Assembly (NCBI RefSeq): GCF_000935215.1
Contig: NZ_JXXD01000083.1
Coordinates: 1-57,912, forward strand
DNA from: Stutzerimonas stutzeri
GTDB taxonomy: Bacteria > Pseudomonadota > Gammaproteobacteria > Pseudomonadales > Pseudomonadaceae
Length of the DNA: 57,912 nt
Reading direction: 5' to 3'
The number at the start of each line of letters is the position of its first letter. The stretch's first letter is position 1. Positions 1 to 11,471 of this stretch are shown in pieces. The translations under genes were made by a program, and so were the position numbers. The notes under the pieces were generated by a model. It saw only the letters and a program-made list of their open reading frames with translations. It was not told the origin of the DNA and ran no database searches.

Positions 1-529
1 GCGGCATGTCCCGCCCGCCAAACAGGCGCTTCAGAAAACCGCTCTGCTGCGGCGCCGCCAGCCCCTGCAGATCCAACACCTGGCCCTGCAGGTCACTCAG
101 CTCGCCGAGCAGCACCGGCAGCTCACGCAGCCTGGCGGCACGCTGGTCCAGCTCCTTGGCAAATCGCTTGAGCGGCTTGCGCAGCTCCGCCGGCACCGAC
201 ATGCCCAGTAGCTGGGAGACCAGCCGATGCAAAGCCTCGGTCAGGCGAACGGCCCGTTCCTGGCGGTGGCGTTCGGATTCCAGCACAGCCTTCTCCAGGC
301 GCGGCACCAGCTGGCTGAGCCCCTCATCCAGATCACCGTCGCGGAGGATCTCTCGCATTTCGTGCAGGCAGCGCTCGACCGCGGGATCAGCACCCTCCAC
401 CGCCAGGCTGCTACGCACCAGGCTGCGCCGCAGCAGATCGACGCGCTGCTCCCAGCGCGCCTCGAGCTGCTCCTGCCGCTCGGCGAGCTGAAGATACTTT
501 TCCTTCCAGCGTTCGACTTCTTCGCTCAT
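1..529 (-). CDS. dgcH: Diguanylate cyclase, N-terminal part (gene runs off the left edge)
   Basis: Only the first 176 codons lie in the window. They start at the ATG at 529-527 and run left without a stop. The visible part is charged and helical, rich in Glu, Arg and Leu, with no signal peptide or membrane segment, as in the cytoplasmic N-terminal helical region of Pseudomonas DgcH. The GGDEF domain that would make cyclic di-GMP is beyond the edge, so the function rests on the resemblance of this N-terminus and on gene order. The start ATG overlaps the TGA of the phosphatase-fold gene upstream (ATGA), implying translational coupling. Confidence 0.7.
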   Translation of the reverse strand, partial: MSEEVERWKEKYLQLAERQEQLEARWEQRVDLLRRSLVRSSLAVEGADPAVERCLHEMREILRDGDLDEGLSQLVPRLEKAVLESERHRQERAVRLTEALHRLVSQLLGMSVPAELRKPLKRFAKELDQRAARLRELPVLLGELSDLQGQVLDLQGLAAPQQSGFLKRLFGGRDMP

Positions 530-1395
530 TTCGTTTCTTGTACCTGTACCGGCAGGGAATCGGCCTGAAGCGAGTCCGGCAAACGGATCTCCACTGCCAC
601 CGGCAGATGGTCGGAGATCGGCAGCGCCAGCACATCGACGCGTTCCAGCGTCAGGCTCGGGCTTAGCAGAATATGGTCCAGACAGCGTTGCGGTCGCCAG
701 CTCGGGAAGGTCGCTTCGATTTGCGGCGCGAGCAGGCCGAGATCGCGCAGCGGCGAATTTTCCAGCAGATCATTGGCGTGGGTATTCATGTCGCCCATCA
801 ACACCTGATGCCGATAGCCGCCAATCAGCTCGCGGATATAGGCCAGCTGACGCGACCGCGCCCCGCCTCCCAGGGCCAGGTGCATCATCACCACCACCAG
901 CGCCTCCGGTCCCTCGCCGAAACGCAACAGAATCGCCCCGCGCCCCGAAGGGCCAGGCAGCGGGTGATCCTCCAGGCCTTGTGGTTCGAGCCGGCTAAGG
1001 ACGCCGTTGCTGTGCTGGGCGAAACGCCCGAGATTGCGATTGAGCTGCTGATACCAGTAGGGAAAGGCACCCAGATGGGCGAGGTGCTCGACCTGATTGA
1101 CATAACCGGAGCGCAGGCTGCCACCGTCGGCTTCCTGCAGGGCGACCAAATCATAGTTACCCAGTACTTCGCCGATGCGCTGCAGGTTGCTGGCGCGACC
1201 GGGATGCGGCAGCAAATGCTGCCAGCTGCGCGTCAGGTAGTGGTGGTAGCGCTCGGTGCTGATGCCAACCTGGATGTTGAAGCTAAGCAGCCTTAGCCGC
1301 CCATCGGCGGGCAGCCCGCTACTGGCCAGGCACTGCGAATTGACGCGCGCCTTGCCTGGGCCGGCAAGGCGCGGAGCGCTCCAACGGCGCAGCAT
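526..1395 (-). CDS. Endonuclease/exonuclease/phosphatase-fold metal-dependent hydrolase
   Basis: 289 residues. The family motifs appear in order: LLSFNIQVG with Asn40, LVALQEAD with metal-binding Glu88, LMGDMNTH (Asp202, Asn204), LDHILLS (Asp240, His241) and the terminal SDHLP (Asp262, His263). All residues needed for a Mg-dependent phosphodiesterase of the DNase I/EEP superfamily are therefore present. There is no signal peptide, so it is probably cytoplasmic. The substrate cannot be told from sequence; nucleic acid or a phosphorylated small molecule are both possible. It sits between dsbA and the diguanylate cyclase gene and overlaps the latter by four bases, so the two are probably co-transcribed. 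The stop of dsbA lies 7 bases upstream of this start. Confidence 0.85.
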   Translation of the reverse strand: MLRRWSAPRLAGPGKARVNSQCLASSGLPADGRLRLLSFNIQVGISTERYHHYLTRSWQHLLPHPGRASNLQRIGEVLGNYDLVALQEADGGSLRSGYVNQVEHLAHLGAFPYWYQQLNRNLGRFAQHSNGVLSRLEPQGLEDHPLPGPSGRGAILLRFGEGPEALVVVMMHLALGGGARSRQLAYIRELIGGYRHQVLMGDMNTHANDLLENSPLRDLGLLAPQIEATFPSWRPQRCLDHILLSPSLTLERVDVLALPISDHLPVAVEIRLPDSLQADSLPVQVQETK

Positions 1396-1401
1396 CGCGG
1401 G

Positions 1402-2031
1402 TTACCGCGCTGCGCGTTCTTTTTCGATGAGGAAGTCCGCCACCTGCAGCGTACGCTCCGGGCCGCCAGACGAGCCGAGGTCGAAGCGGTACTTGCCGTT
1501 GACGATCATCACCGGTACGCCGGTGATCTGATAAGCCATGCCGAGCTTCTTCGCCTGCTCAACCCGGCCACGTACACCAAAGGAGTTGTAGGCCTTGAGA
1601 AACGCCTGCTTGTCGATGCCCTGACCGGCGAGGAAGTCAGCCATTTCCTCGGGAGTGGCGAGCTTCTTGCGCTCCTGGTGATAGGCGGCGAACACCGCGT
1701 CATGCACCTTCGGCTCGACACCCATGGATTCCAGGGCGATGAACAGCTGCCCATGCGCATTCCAGATGCCACCGAACATGGCCGGAATACGCTTGAACTG
1801 GACGTCATCCGGCAGCTGTTCGGCCCAGGGCTTGATCACCGGTTCGAACTGATAGCAGTGCGGACAGCCATACCAGAACAGCTCGACCACCTCGATCTTG
1901 CTCGGGTCGGCAACGGGGACCGGGCTGCTCAGCTCGACATATTCCTTGCCGGCCTGAAACTCCGCTGCCTGGGCTGCGACACCGAACAGGCTCGCAGCGG
2001 CAAAAACGGCAGTGAGTAGGAAATTGCGCAT
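1402..2031 (-). CDS. dsbA: Periplasmic thiol:disulfide interchange protein DsbA
   Basis: 209 residues from the ATG at 2031, chosen over an upstream in-frame ATG because it gives a clean signal peptide ending near AAQA-AEF. Mature DsbA oxidises cysteine pairs in exported proteins and is re-oxidised by DsbB. The active site is Cys56-Pro-His-Cys59 in WYGCPHCYQF, the classical DsbA dipeptide, and the cis-proline loop TGVPVMIVNG is at about 170-179. Length is normal. It lies downstream of the cytochrome c4 gene and upstream of the EEP-fold hydrolase; the three minus-strand genes form a run, but a good terminator follows cytochrome c4, so dsbA probably has its own promoter in the 180-bp gap. Confidence 0.95.
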   Translation of the reverse strand: MRNFLLTAVFAAASLFGVAAQAAEFQAGKEYVELSSPVPVADPSKIEVVELFWYGCPHCYQFEPVIKPWAEQLPDDVQFKRIPAMFGGIWNAHGQLFIALESMGVEPKVHDAVFAAYHQERKKLATPEEMADFLAGQGIDKQAFLKAYNSFGVRGRVEQAKKLGMAYQITGVPVMIVNGKYRFDLGSSGGPERTLQVADFLIEKERAAR

Positions 2032-2154
2032 GAAATACTCCTGTTTACGACGGACCGATGGCGCAACAGGCTGCAGCAAAACGTCAGGACTCGCCAGCGT
2101 TTTTCATCCGCGCGTGTAAAGCCGTGACGAAGATTGTGTAGCCAGGCGTGAAAA

Positions 2155-2192
2155 CGCAAAAGGGCGCCGGAGCCAACGGCCCCGACGCCCTT
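2155..2192 (-). terminator. Rho-independent terminator after the cytochrome c4 gene
   Basis: On the minus strand an 11-bp stem (AAGGGCGTCGG pairing with CCGGCGCCCTT, one mismatch or wobble) is followed by TTGCGTTTT. It starts about 20 bases after the cc4 stop and separates cc4 from dsbA. Confidence 0.75.
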
Positions 2193-2213
2193 CTGTTCAA
2201 CCTGCCGCTGTTA

Positions 2214-2846
2214 TCAGTGCAGGCCCTGGATGTAGCTGGACAGCGCTTCGATGTCCTTGTTGCTCAGCTTGGCGGCGACGCCACGCATGATCATGGTGTC
2301 GCCGTCGTTGGTGCGATTGCCTTCGCGGAAGTCGGTCAGCTGCTTGGCGGTGTACGCCGCGTGCTGCCCACCCAGCTTGGGGAAGCCAGCCAGGTCGTTG
2401 CCGGCGCCGTTGGGTGCGTGGCAACCGGTGCACGCCGGCATGCCCTGATCGAGCTTGCCACCACGGAACAGTTTCTCGCCCTGCTTTGCCAGAGCCGGAT
2501 CGGCGTAACCAACACTGCCCTTCTGGCTTGAGAAGTAGGCGGCGATGTCTTCCAGATCCTGATCACTCAGCGGGTCCAGCATGCCGGTCATTTCCAACAC
2601 CTTGCGACCTACGCCTTCCGGGGCACCCGGTGTGCTGCCAGCCTTGATGTCCTGCAGTTGCTTGAGCAGGTAACGCTCACCCTGGCCAGCCAGTTTCGGG
2701 AAATTCGGCGCCGGGCTGTTGCCATCGACACCGTGGCACGCACCACACACTGCAACTTTGCCCTGACCAGCTTCGGCGTCTCCAGCCGCGTGGGCCATAC
2801 CGGTGATGCCAAGGGTCAACAGCAGACTCACGAGTACTTTGTTCAT
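2214..2846 (-). CDS. cc4: Dihaem cytochrome c4
   Basis: 210 residues with a signal peptide ending around AHA-AGD. Two c-type haem sites are visible, CGACH at 34-38 and CTGCH at 139-143, so the protein has two similar cytochrome c domains, as expected for c4. Candidate axial methionines lie around 87-90 and 186-189. Cytochrome c4 is a periplasmic, membrane-associated electron carrier from the bc1 complex to terminal oxidases, notably cbb3 oxidases and denitrification enzymes in pseudomonads. It is divergent from engB across a 267-bp gap and is followed by its own terminator. I see no truncation. Confidence 0.93.
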   Translation of the reverse strand: MNKVLVSLLLTLGITGMAHAAGDAEAGQGKVAVCGACHGVDGNSPAPNFPKLAGQGERYLLKQLQDIKAGSTPGAPEGVGRKVLEMTGMLDPLSDQDLEDIAAYFSSQKGSVGYADPALAKQGEKLFRGGKLDQGMPACTGCHAPNGAGNDLAGFPKLGGQHAAYTAKQLTDFREGNRTNDGDTMIMRGVAAKLSNKDIEALSSYIQGLH

Positions 2847-2923
2847 CAGCTAATCCAACTACGGCTAAGGGTTTGAAAGGAATTCATCGGGTCGCGCACG
2901 GCCATCGAACCGGGGCGACGCTC

Positions 2924-2929
2924 GTTATA
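2924..2929 (-). promoter_or_regulatory. Candidate -10 element for cytochrome c4
   Basis: On the minus strand TATAAC (5/6 of TATAAT) lies about 78 bases upstream of the cc4 start. No convincing -35 hexamer is seen at normal spacing, so this is weak. Confidence 0.3.
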
Positions 2930-3048
2930 GTGGCACGCTGGGCATCCGCATTGCGGTGGTAACTACCGCCGCACCGGCGTCCGGATCAGGCTGAACACCA
3001 CACGTGGCCCGATATCAGGCCAAAGCGCACATAAAAACTGCGGCATTA

Positions 3049-3054
3049 TATACT
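3049..3054 (+). promoter_or_regulatory. Candidate -10 element for engB
   Basis: TATACT lies in an AT-rich patch 60 bases upstream of the engB ATG. The -35 position holds CGCACA, a poor match, so only the -10 is persuasive. Confidence 0.4.
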
Positions 3055-3113
3055 CCCGTTTCTGAAACGGAAACGAACCATTGCCGCACCCGCGTGCACT
3101 CACCGGAACGACC

Positions 3114-3767
3114 ATGCTACCGAAAAACCCGATTCTCGGCCTTTGCCAACAGGCCACCTTCATGATCAGCGCCGCCAAGGTCGATCAGTGCCCGGCCGAC
3201 GAGGGTCTGGAAGTAGCCTTTGCCGGCCGTTCCAACGCAGGCAAGTCGAGCGCGCTGAACACCCTGACTCATGCCAACCTGGCGCGCACTTCGAAGACCC
3301 CGGGCCGCACCCAGCTGCTCAACTTCTTCCGCCTCGATGACGAACGCCGACTGGTCGACCTGCCCGGCTACGGCTACGCCAAGGTGCCGATCCCGCTCAA
3401 GCAGCACTGGCAGCGCCACCTGGAAGCCTACCTGGGCAGCCGCGAGAGCCTGGCCGGCGTGTTCCTGATGATGGATATCCGCCATCCGCTGACCGAGTTC
3501 GACCGCATGATGCTGGACTGGGCGAGCGCCAGCCAGATGCCCTTGCACATCCTGTTGACCAAGTCCGACAAGCTGGCCTTCGGCGCCGCGAAAAACGCGT
3601 TGCTGGCCATCCAGCGCGATATCCACAAAGGCTGGGGCGCCGATGTCAGCGTCCAGCTGTTCTCGGCACCGAAGCGGCAGGGGGTCGAGGAAGCGCAGCT
3701 GGTGCTGGCGAACTGGTTGGGAATGCTGGACGAGGCAGCCGAAGACGAGCACGAGCCTGAGGCATAG
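3114..3767 (+). CDS. engB: Ribosome biogenesis GTPase EngB (YihA/YsxC)
   Basis: 217 residues from the ATG at 3114. An in-frame TTG at 3081 would add 11 residues not found in relatives that begin [11 protein letters not shown]. G-motifs are in order: G1 GRSNAGKSS (38-46), G2 around Thr62, G3 DLPG (82-85), G4 TKSD (149-152) and G5 SAPK (184-187). EngB is an essential GTPase needed for assembly of the 50S ribosomal subunit; it is cytoplasmic. The C-terminus ends in an acidic tail. It stands alone on the plus strand, divergent from cc4, and is followed by a 183-bp gap holding a REP-like palindrome. Confidence 0.95.
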   Translation: MLPKNPILGLCQQATFMISAAKVDQCPADEGLEVAFAGRSNAGKSSALNTLTHANLARTSKTPGRTQLLNFFRLDDERRLVDLPGYGYAKVPIPLKQHWQRHLEAYLGSRESLAGVFLMMDIRHPLTEFDRMMLDWASASQMPLHILLTKSDKLAFGAAKNALLAIQRDIHKGWGADVSVQLFSAPKRQGVEEAQLVLANWLGMLDEAAEDEHEPEA

Positions 3768-3813
3768 AGTGGGGCAGGCGTCGCCGATTCCTGCAGCCCT
3801 GAGCCGGAGCTCC

Positions 3814-3844
3814 GGTGGATGTAAAAAGCGACATCCACCCTACG
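3814..3844. repeat. REP-like palindrome, GTAGGGTGGAT family
   Basis: GGTGGATGT (3814-3822) and ACATCCACC (3831-3839) form a perfect 9-bp inverted repeat around an 8-base centre, followed by CTACG. Read on the minus strand it begins CGTAGGGTGGATGT, the same head as the copies at 29371 and 55181. It lies between the convergent genes engB and gcvP. Confidence 0.7.
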
Positions 3845-3950
3845 AAGTCCAGCGCCAATCGCTAAAACCACCCGAATTTCAACGCACCAATCGCCTCGCA
3901 GAAGCCGGAAAGGCGCCAGGAATCGACGCCCACCCGGCCCTCAGCGCAAC

Positions 3951-6827
<2,877 letters not shown>

Positions 6828-6843
6828 GGTCGCTACTCTCGGA

Positions 6844-6878
6844 AAAACAAAAGCCCCGACAGAGCGGGGCTTTTGCGG
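6844..6878 (-). terminator. Terminator hairpin between gcvH and gcvP
   Basis: AAAAGCCCCG and CGGGGCTTTT form a perfect 10-bp stem around a short loop. On the minus strand the second arm ends in TTTT followed by GTTTTT, so it is a canonical intrinsic terminator just after the gcvH stop, 60 bases before the gcvP start. Confidence 0.8.
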
Positions 6879-6885
6879 ATGATGC

Positions 6886-7275
6886 TTAGGCGTCGGCGTC
6901 GCAGGCGGCCTGGTAACCGGCCGCGTCGAGCAGCTTGTCCAGCTCCGACGTATCGCTCGGCTGCAGGCGGAAGAACCAGCTGCCGTAAGGGTCGCTGTTG
7001 ACCAGCTCCGGCGAATCGGCAAGCGCCTCGTTGACCGCGATCACCTCTCCAGCCACCGGCGCATAGATGTCGGACGCGGCTTTCACCGATTCGACCACAC
7101 CGGCTTCCTGGCCGGCATTGAGCTGGCGCCCGACCTCGGGCAGCTCGACGTAGACCACATCCCCCAGCGCTTCCTGGGCGTGATCGGAGATACCGACGGT
7201 GATGCTGCCGTCCGCTTCGAGACGGGCCCACTCGTGGCTGGCGGCGTAACGCAGATCGCTGGGGATATTGCTCAT
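6886..7275 (-). CDS. gcvH: Glycine cleavage system H protein
   Basis: 129 residues, standard length. GcvH is the lipoyl carrier that moves the aminomethyl intermediate between GcvP, GcvT and dihydrolipoamide dehydrogenase in the cytoplasm. The lipoylation lysine is Lys65 in [14 protein letters not shown]. The start at 7275 gives [16 protein letters not shown], matching the family; longer upstream reading is not supported. It follows gcvT by 52 bases on the same strand and is followed by a strong terminator before gcvP. Such an internal terminator could make H protein more abundant than P protein, which suits its role as a shuttling substrate. Confidence 0.96.
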   Translation of the reverse strand: MSNIPSDLRYAASHEWARLEADGSITVGISDHAQEALGDVVYVELPEVGRQLNAGQEAGVVESVKAASDIYAPVAGEVIAVNEALADSPELVNSDPYGSWFFRLQPSDTSELDKLLDAAGYQAACDADA

Positions 7276-7327
7276 TGTTGGGTCCTCAAGGCTGTTGACA
7301 GCAGTCGCGCAAAACAGTCGGTCGAAT

Positions 7328-8410
7328 TTACACCAGTACCTTGCCGTGGCGCACGAATGTCGGCTGCACGACCCGCACCGGATACCACTTGCCACGAATC
7401 TCCACTTCCGCGCGCTCGGCGGTCCCGGCCGGCACGCGGGCCAGGGCGATGGACTTGCCAAGCGTAGGAGAAAAACTGCCGCTGGTGATCTCGCCGTCGC
7501 CGACGCCATTCACCCGCACCACCTGATGAGCACGCAGTACGCCGCGCTCCTCCAACACCAGGCCGACCAGCTTGGGCAGGTCGTCACGAGCCCGCTGCTG
7601 CTCCAGGGCGGCACGGCCGACGAAGTCACGCTCGGTCGGCTCCCAGGCCACGGTCCAGCCCATGTTGGCCGCCAGCGGCGATACGTCTTCAGTCATGTCC
7701 TGGCCGTACAGGTTGAGGCCGGCCTCCAGACGCAGGGTGTCGCGCGCACCGAGGCCGATCGGCGGGATGCCGGCGCCGACCAGCTCGCTGAGGAAGTCCG
7801 GCGCCTGCTCCGCGGGCAGGATGATTTCCAGGCCATCTTCGCCGGTATAGCCGGTACGCCCGATGAACCAGTCGCCATCGGCCATGCCCTGAAAAGGCTT
7901 GAGATCGTGAATCAGCCCTGCCCGGGCCTGGCTCACCAGCTCGGACGTACGCGCGCGTGCATGCGGCCCCTGGATGGCCAGCATGGCCAGCTCGGGGCGC
8001 TCTCTGACCTCGACGGCGAAGCCGGCCGCCTGGGCCCGCATCCACGCCAGATCCTTGTCGCGGGTGCTGGCATTGACCACCAGGCGATAACCCCAATCGG
8101 TCAGGTAGACGATGAGGTCATCGATCACCCCGCCGCGCTCGTTGAGCATCGCGGTGTAAAGCGCCCGACCGGTGCTTTTCAGGCGTGCCACGTCGTTGGC
8201 CAGCAAGCGCTGCAGATAGTCGCGGGCCTGCTCGCCGGAGACATCGACCATGGTCATGTGCGAGACGTCGAACACCCCGCAGTCACGACGAACCTGATGA
8301 TGTTCTTCTACTTGGGAGCCGTAATGCAGTGGCATGTCCCAGCCACCGAAGTCGACCATCTTGGCACCGAGAGCAAGGTGCTGATCGTAGAGGGGAGTAC
8401 GCTGACCCAT
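7328..8410 (-). CDS. gcvT: Aminomethyltransferase (glycine cleavage T-protein)
   Basis: 360 residues. It transfers the methylene group from aminomethyl-lipoyl GcvH to tetrahydrofolate, releasing ammonia. The N-terminus [19 protein letters not shown], the [12 protein letters not shown] segment and GVFDVSHM are characteristic of GcvT. The ATG at 8410 has a good ribosome site (GGAG) a few bases upstream and is preferred over an upstream in-frame ATG. It is first in the minus-strand order gcvT-gcvH-gcvP. I looked for a glycine riboswitch in the 212-bp region upstream and did not recognise one. Confidence 0.96.
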   Translation of the reverse strand: MGQRTPLYDQHLALGAKMVDFGGWDMPLHYGSQVEEHHQVRRDCGVFDVSHMTMVDVSGEQARDYLQRLLANDVARLKSTGRALYTAMLNERGGVIDDLIVYLTDWGYRLVVNASTRDKDLAWMRAQAAGFAVEVRERPELAMLAIQGPHARARTSELVSQARAGLIHDLKPFQGMADGDWFIGRTGYTGEDGLEIILPAEQAPDFLSELVGAGIPPIGLGARDTLRLEAGLNLYGQDMTEDVSPLAANMGWTVAWEPTERDFVGRAALEQQRARDDLPKLVGLVLEERGVLRAHQVVRVNGVGDGEITSGSFSPTLGKSIALARVPAGTAERAEVEIRGKWYPVRVVQPTFVRHGKVLV

Positions 8411-8502
8411 GGGTTTCTCCTTCCGGGCAGGTCGCCGAATCGGCATTGGAAAAGTCAGTAAAGCCGGGCCCTGCGGGGGTCGGCGACTTTCGAATGGCGC
8501 GC

Positions 8503-8531
8503 ATTGTAGCCCCAAGGTGGCAGCAGGTCAC
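8503..8531 (-). promoter_or_regulatory. Candidate sigma-70 promoter for gcvT
   Basis: On the minus strand TACAAT (8508-8503, 5/6) lies 17 bases after GTGACC (8531-8526, 4/6 of TTGACA). It would give a leader of about 85 bases before gcvT. Confidence 0.4.
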
Positions 8532-8622
8532 GGCAGATCAGGTGGCAGGAGACTGGAGGTCGAATCGCGGCCCGCAGTAGCGCGGCTGCGTCGCTCAGCA
8601 CCCTGCCGCCAGAGCTGCGTGA

Positions 8623-10239
8623 CTAGCCAGGGCGCCGCGCCGAACGGCGAATCAGCAGCACCACCGGCAGCAGTCCGACCAGCACCAAGGTCAGTGCCGG
8701 GAGCGACGCGCGGGCCCATTCGCCTTCACTGGTCATTTCGAAGATGCGCACGGCCAGGGTGTCCCAGCCGAATGGCCGCATCAGCAAGGTCGCCGGCATT
8801 TCCTTGAGCACGTCGACGAATACCAGCAGTGCCGCGCTCAGCGTGCCTGGCAGCAGCAACGGCAGGTAGACCCGGAAGAACAGCGCCGGGCCACCGACAC
8901 CCAGGCTGCGTGATGCCTGCGGCAGCGAGGGGCGAATCCGCGCCAGGGCGTTTTCCAGCGGGCCGAAGGCGACCGCCATGAAGCGGATCAGATAGGCCAG
9001 CAGCAACGCGCCGAGGCTGCCGAGCAGGATCGGCTTGCCGCCAGCGCCCAACCAGCTCGACAGCGGAATGACCAAGTGCCGGTCGAGGTAACTGAACGCC
9101 AGCATGATCGAAACCGCCAGTACCGAACCCGGCAAGGCATAGCCGAGATTGGCCAGGCTCACCGCGCTGCGGATCGAGCGCACCGGCGCCTGACGTCGGG
9201 CGAACGCCAGCAGCAGCGCCACGCTCACAGTGATCAGTGCGGCGATAGCACCGAGATAGAGCGTGTGCAGGATCATACCGGCGTAACGCTCGTCGAGATC
9301 GAAGCGACCGCGCTGCCAGAGCCAGGCCAGCAGCTGCAACAGCGGGATGATGAACGCGCAGAGAAATACCAGGCCGCACCAGGCGCTGGCCGCGAACGCC
9401 TTCACACCGGTCAGCCGATACAGCGCCGCGGAGCGCGCTCGCTCATTGGCCGGTCGCGCAGCACCGCGCGCCCGACGCTCGCCGTAGAGCACCAGCATCA
9501 CCGCCAGCAACAATAGGCTGGCCAGCTGGGTGGCGCTGGTCAGACTGAAGAAGCCGTACCAGGTCTTGTAGATCGCAGTGGTGAAGGTATCGAAGTTGAA
9601 CACCGACACCGCACCGAAGTCAGCCAGGGTTTCCATCATTGCCAGGGCCAGACCGGCACCGATCGCCGGTCGCGCCATCGGCAGCGCCACGCGCCAGAAA
9701 GCCTGCCAGGGCGACTGGCCGAGCACCCGCGCCGCTTCCATCAGTCCCTTGCCCTGAGCGAGAAAGGCCGAGCGCGCCAGCAGATAGACATAGGGGTAGA
9801 ACACCAGCACCAGCACCGTGATCACACCGCCCGTGGAGCGCACTCGCGGAAAGCGAATGCCGCTACCGAACCACTCGCGCGCCAGGGTTTGCACCGGACC
9901 GGCGAAATCGAGCAGCCCGATGAAGACGAACGCCAACACATAGGCAGGAATCGCGAACGGCAGCATCAGCGCCCAATCCAGCCAGCGGCGTCCGGGAAAT
10001 TCGCACAATGCCGTCAGCCAGGCGAGGCTGACGCCGAGCACCACCACGCCGATGCCCACGCCGAGAACCAGCGTCAGGGTATTGCCCAGCAGACGCGGCA
10101 TCTGCGTGTCCCACAGGTGCGACCAGATCTCGGTATCGATACTGCTCCAGCTGAACAGCAGGATGCTCAGTGGCAGCAACACCAGGGCTGCGACAGCAAA
10201 CGTGATGGGATACCAGCGGCGCTCGATGGGATGGGACAC
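8623..10239 (-). CDS. hitB: Ferric iron ABC transporter, two-domain inner membrane permease
   Basis: 538 residues with about 12 hydrophobic segments, made of two fused binding-protein-dependent permease halves, as in FbpB/HitB/SfuB. Each half ends in an EAA-type loop: EAARVLGQSPWQAFWRVALP in the first, and ASRSLGVGGPALFFRVYLPL in the second. It carries Fe3+ across the inner membrane together with the periplasmic binding protein encoded just upstream. No ATPase gene is next to it, so the energising subunit must be encoded elsewhere. It lies 118 bases downstream of the binding-protein gene with an intrinsic terminator in between, which would lower permease relative to binding protein. gcvT follows on the same strand with its own candidate promoter. 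Confidence 0.9.
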   Translation of the reverse strand: MSHPIERRWYPITFAVAALVLLPLSILLFSWSSIDTEIWSHLWDTQMPRLLGNTLTLVLGVGIGVVVLGVSLAWLTALCEFPGRRWLDWALMLPFAIPAYVLAFVFIGLLDFAGPVQTLAREWFGSGIRFPRVRSTGGVITVLVLVFYPYVYLLARSAFLAQGKGLMEAARVLGQSPWQAFWRVALPMARPAIGAGLALAMMETLADFGAVSVFNFDTFTTAIYKTWYGFFSLTSATQLASLLLLAVMLVLYGERRARGAARPANERARSAALYRLTGVKAFAASAWCGLVFLCAFIIPLLQLLAWLWQRGRFDLDERYAGMILHTLYLGAIAALITVSVALLLAFARRQAPVRSIRSAVSLANLGYALPGSVLAVSIMLAFSYLDRHLVIPLSSWLGAGGKPILLGSLGALLLAYLIRFMAVAFGPLENALARIRPSLPQASRSLGVGGPALFFRVYLPLLLPGTLSAALLVFVDVLKEMPATLLMRPFGWDTLAVRIFEMTSEGEWARASLPALTLVLVGLLPVVLLIRRSARRPG

Positions 10240-10254
10240 TCAAGCCTCGACAGC

Positions 10255-10290
10255 AAAAAAGACGACGCCCCGGACCAGGCCGGGGCGCCG
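10255..10290 (-). terminator. Intrinsic terminator between hitA and hitB
   Basis: CGCCCCGG and CCGGGGCG form a perfect 8-bp stem around ACCAGG. On the minus strand it is followed by a T-rich tail that includes six T in a row (10260-10255). It lies after the hitA stop and before the hitB start, so it should act as a partial terminator in the operon. Confidence 0.8.
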
Positions 10291-10357
10291 AGTATAACCG
10301 CAGCGGTGAACGTGGCGGCCGGAGCTGCACGTCACCGCTGCAAGCGCGGAGGGCTGA

Positions 10358-11359
10358 TCAGTTCCAGCCGGCGCGATCCATCAGCTTGATGGCTTCGGCC
10401 TGACGCTTGCCAGCCACTTCCACCGGAATGGTATCGGCCTTGAACTCGCCCCATGCCGCTACTTCGGCCGAAGGCTTCACGCCCGGGTTGGCCGGGTATT
10501 CCATGTTGATGTCGGCGAAGATGCTCTGCGCCTCTTCGCTGGTCATCCACTCCACCAGCTTGCGCGCGGCGTCCGGGTTCGGAGCGTGCTTGGTCAGGCC
10601 GATGCCCGACAGGTTGACGTGCACGCCGCGGTCTTCCTGGTTCGGCCAGAACAGCTTGGCCTTGAGCTGCGGGTTCTGCGCGTGCAGGCGACCGAAGTAG
10701 TAGGTGTTGACGATGCCGGCATCGCACTGCCCGGCGTCGATGGCCTGCACCAGCGCCGTGTCGTCCGCAAAGACGTCGGTGGCGAGATTGCCGACCCAGC
10801 CCTTGATGATCTCTTCGGTCTTCTCGGCGCCGTGAGTCTCGATCATGGTCGCGGTCAGCGACTGGTTGTACACCTTCTTGCTGGTGCGCAGACACAGGCG
10901 GCCGTCCCAACGCTCGTCGGCCAGCGCCTCGTAAGTGCTCAGCTCGCCGTCCTTGACCCGCTCCGGCGAGTAGACGATGGTCCGCGCGCGCAGCGACAGG
11001 CCGGTCCAGGCGTCGTTGGAGGAACGATACTGGGCCGGGATGTTGTCCTTGACCACCTGAGAGTTCAGCGGCTGCAGGATGCCCATTTCCTCGGCTTGCC
11101 AGAGGTTGCCGCCATCGACGGTGAGCAGAAGGTCCGCCGGGGTGTTCGCGCCTTCGGCCTTGATGCGGGCCATCAGCGGGGCTTCCTTGTCGGTGATGAA
11201 CTTGATCGCTACACCGGTCTTCTCGGTGTAGGCGTCGAACACCGGCTTGATCAGCTCATCGATACGCGAGGAGTAGACCACTACTTCGTCGGCAGCCTGG
11301 ACGGCACCCGACAGCGCCGTCAGCGCCAGGGCGGCGAGTAAACCTTTGCTTGCCTGCAT
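10358..11359 (-). CDS. hitA: Periplasmic ferric iron-binding protein
   Basis: 333 residues with a signal peptide ending near VQA-ADE. The mature protein begins [16 protein letters not shown], the family start of FbpA/FutA/HitA proteins. A tyrosine pair in [11 protein letters not shown] (about residue 220) is the usual iron-coordinating motif. It captures Fe3+ in the periplasm for the downstream permease. A well-placed promoter lies upstream in an AT-rich patch. Fur control is likely from the family, but I could not find a convincing 19-bp Fur box. The gene has its own terminator. Confidence 0.92.
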   Translation of the reverse strand: MQASKGLLAALALTALSGAVQAADEVVVYSSRIDELIKPVFDAYTEKTGVAIKFITDKEAPLMARIKAEGANTPADLLLTVDGGNLWQAEEMGILQPLNSQVVKDNIPAQYRSSNDAWTGLSLRARTIVYSPERVKDGELSTYEALADERWDGRLCLRTSKKVYNQSLTATMIETHGAEKTEEIIKGWVGNLATDVFADDTALVQAIDAGQCDAGIVNTYYFGRLHAQNPQLKAKLFWPNQEDRGVHVNLSGIGLTKHAPNPDAARKLVEWMTSEEAQSIFADINMEYPANPGVKPSAEVAAWGEFKADTIPVEVAGKRQAEAIKLMDRAGWN

Positions 11360-11397
11360 GGAACAGCCTCTTGTTGGTGAGTTGGAACAGAGGCTGA

Positions 11398-11426
11398 ATA
11401 GTAGTGAATGTTATTTACCTTCTCAA
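11398..11426 (-). promoter_or_regulatory. Sigma-70 promoter for hitA, possible Fur-controlled region
   Basis: On the minus strand TTGAGA (11426-11421, 5/6) is followed after exactly 17 bases by TACTAT (11403-11398, 4/6). The spacer is AT-rich, where a Fur site would be expected, but no clear match to the 19-bp consensus is seen. Confidence 0.6.
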
Positions 11427-11471
11427 TGCGACAAATCGTGCAGGTAATGTTTTGTAAATATCAATCTGACA

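Noticed and set aside
3081..3113. TTG start for engB
   Set aside because: It adds 11 residues absent from relatives; the ATG at 3114 gives the family N-terminus.
8411..8622. Glycine riboswitch upstream of gcvT
   Set aside because: I could not find the conserved glycine aptamer core; only a possible sigma-70 promoter and an unstructured-looking leader.
11360..11460. Fur box at the hitA promoter
   Set aside because: The region is AT-rich and suitably placed, but no 19-bp stretch matches the GATAAT repeats well enough to call.
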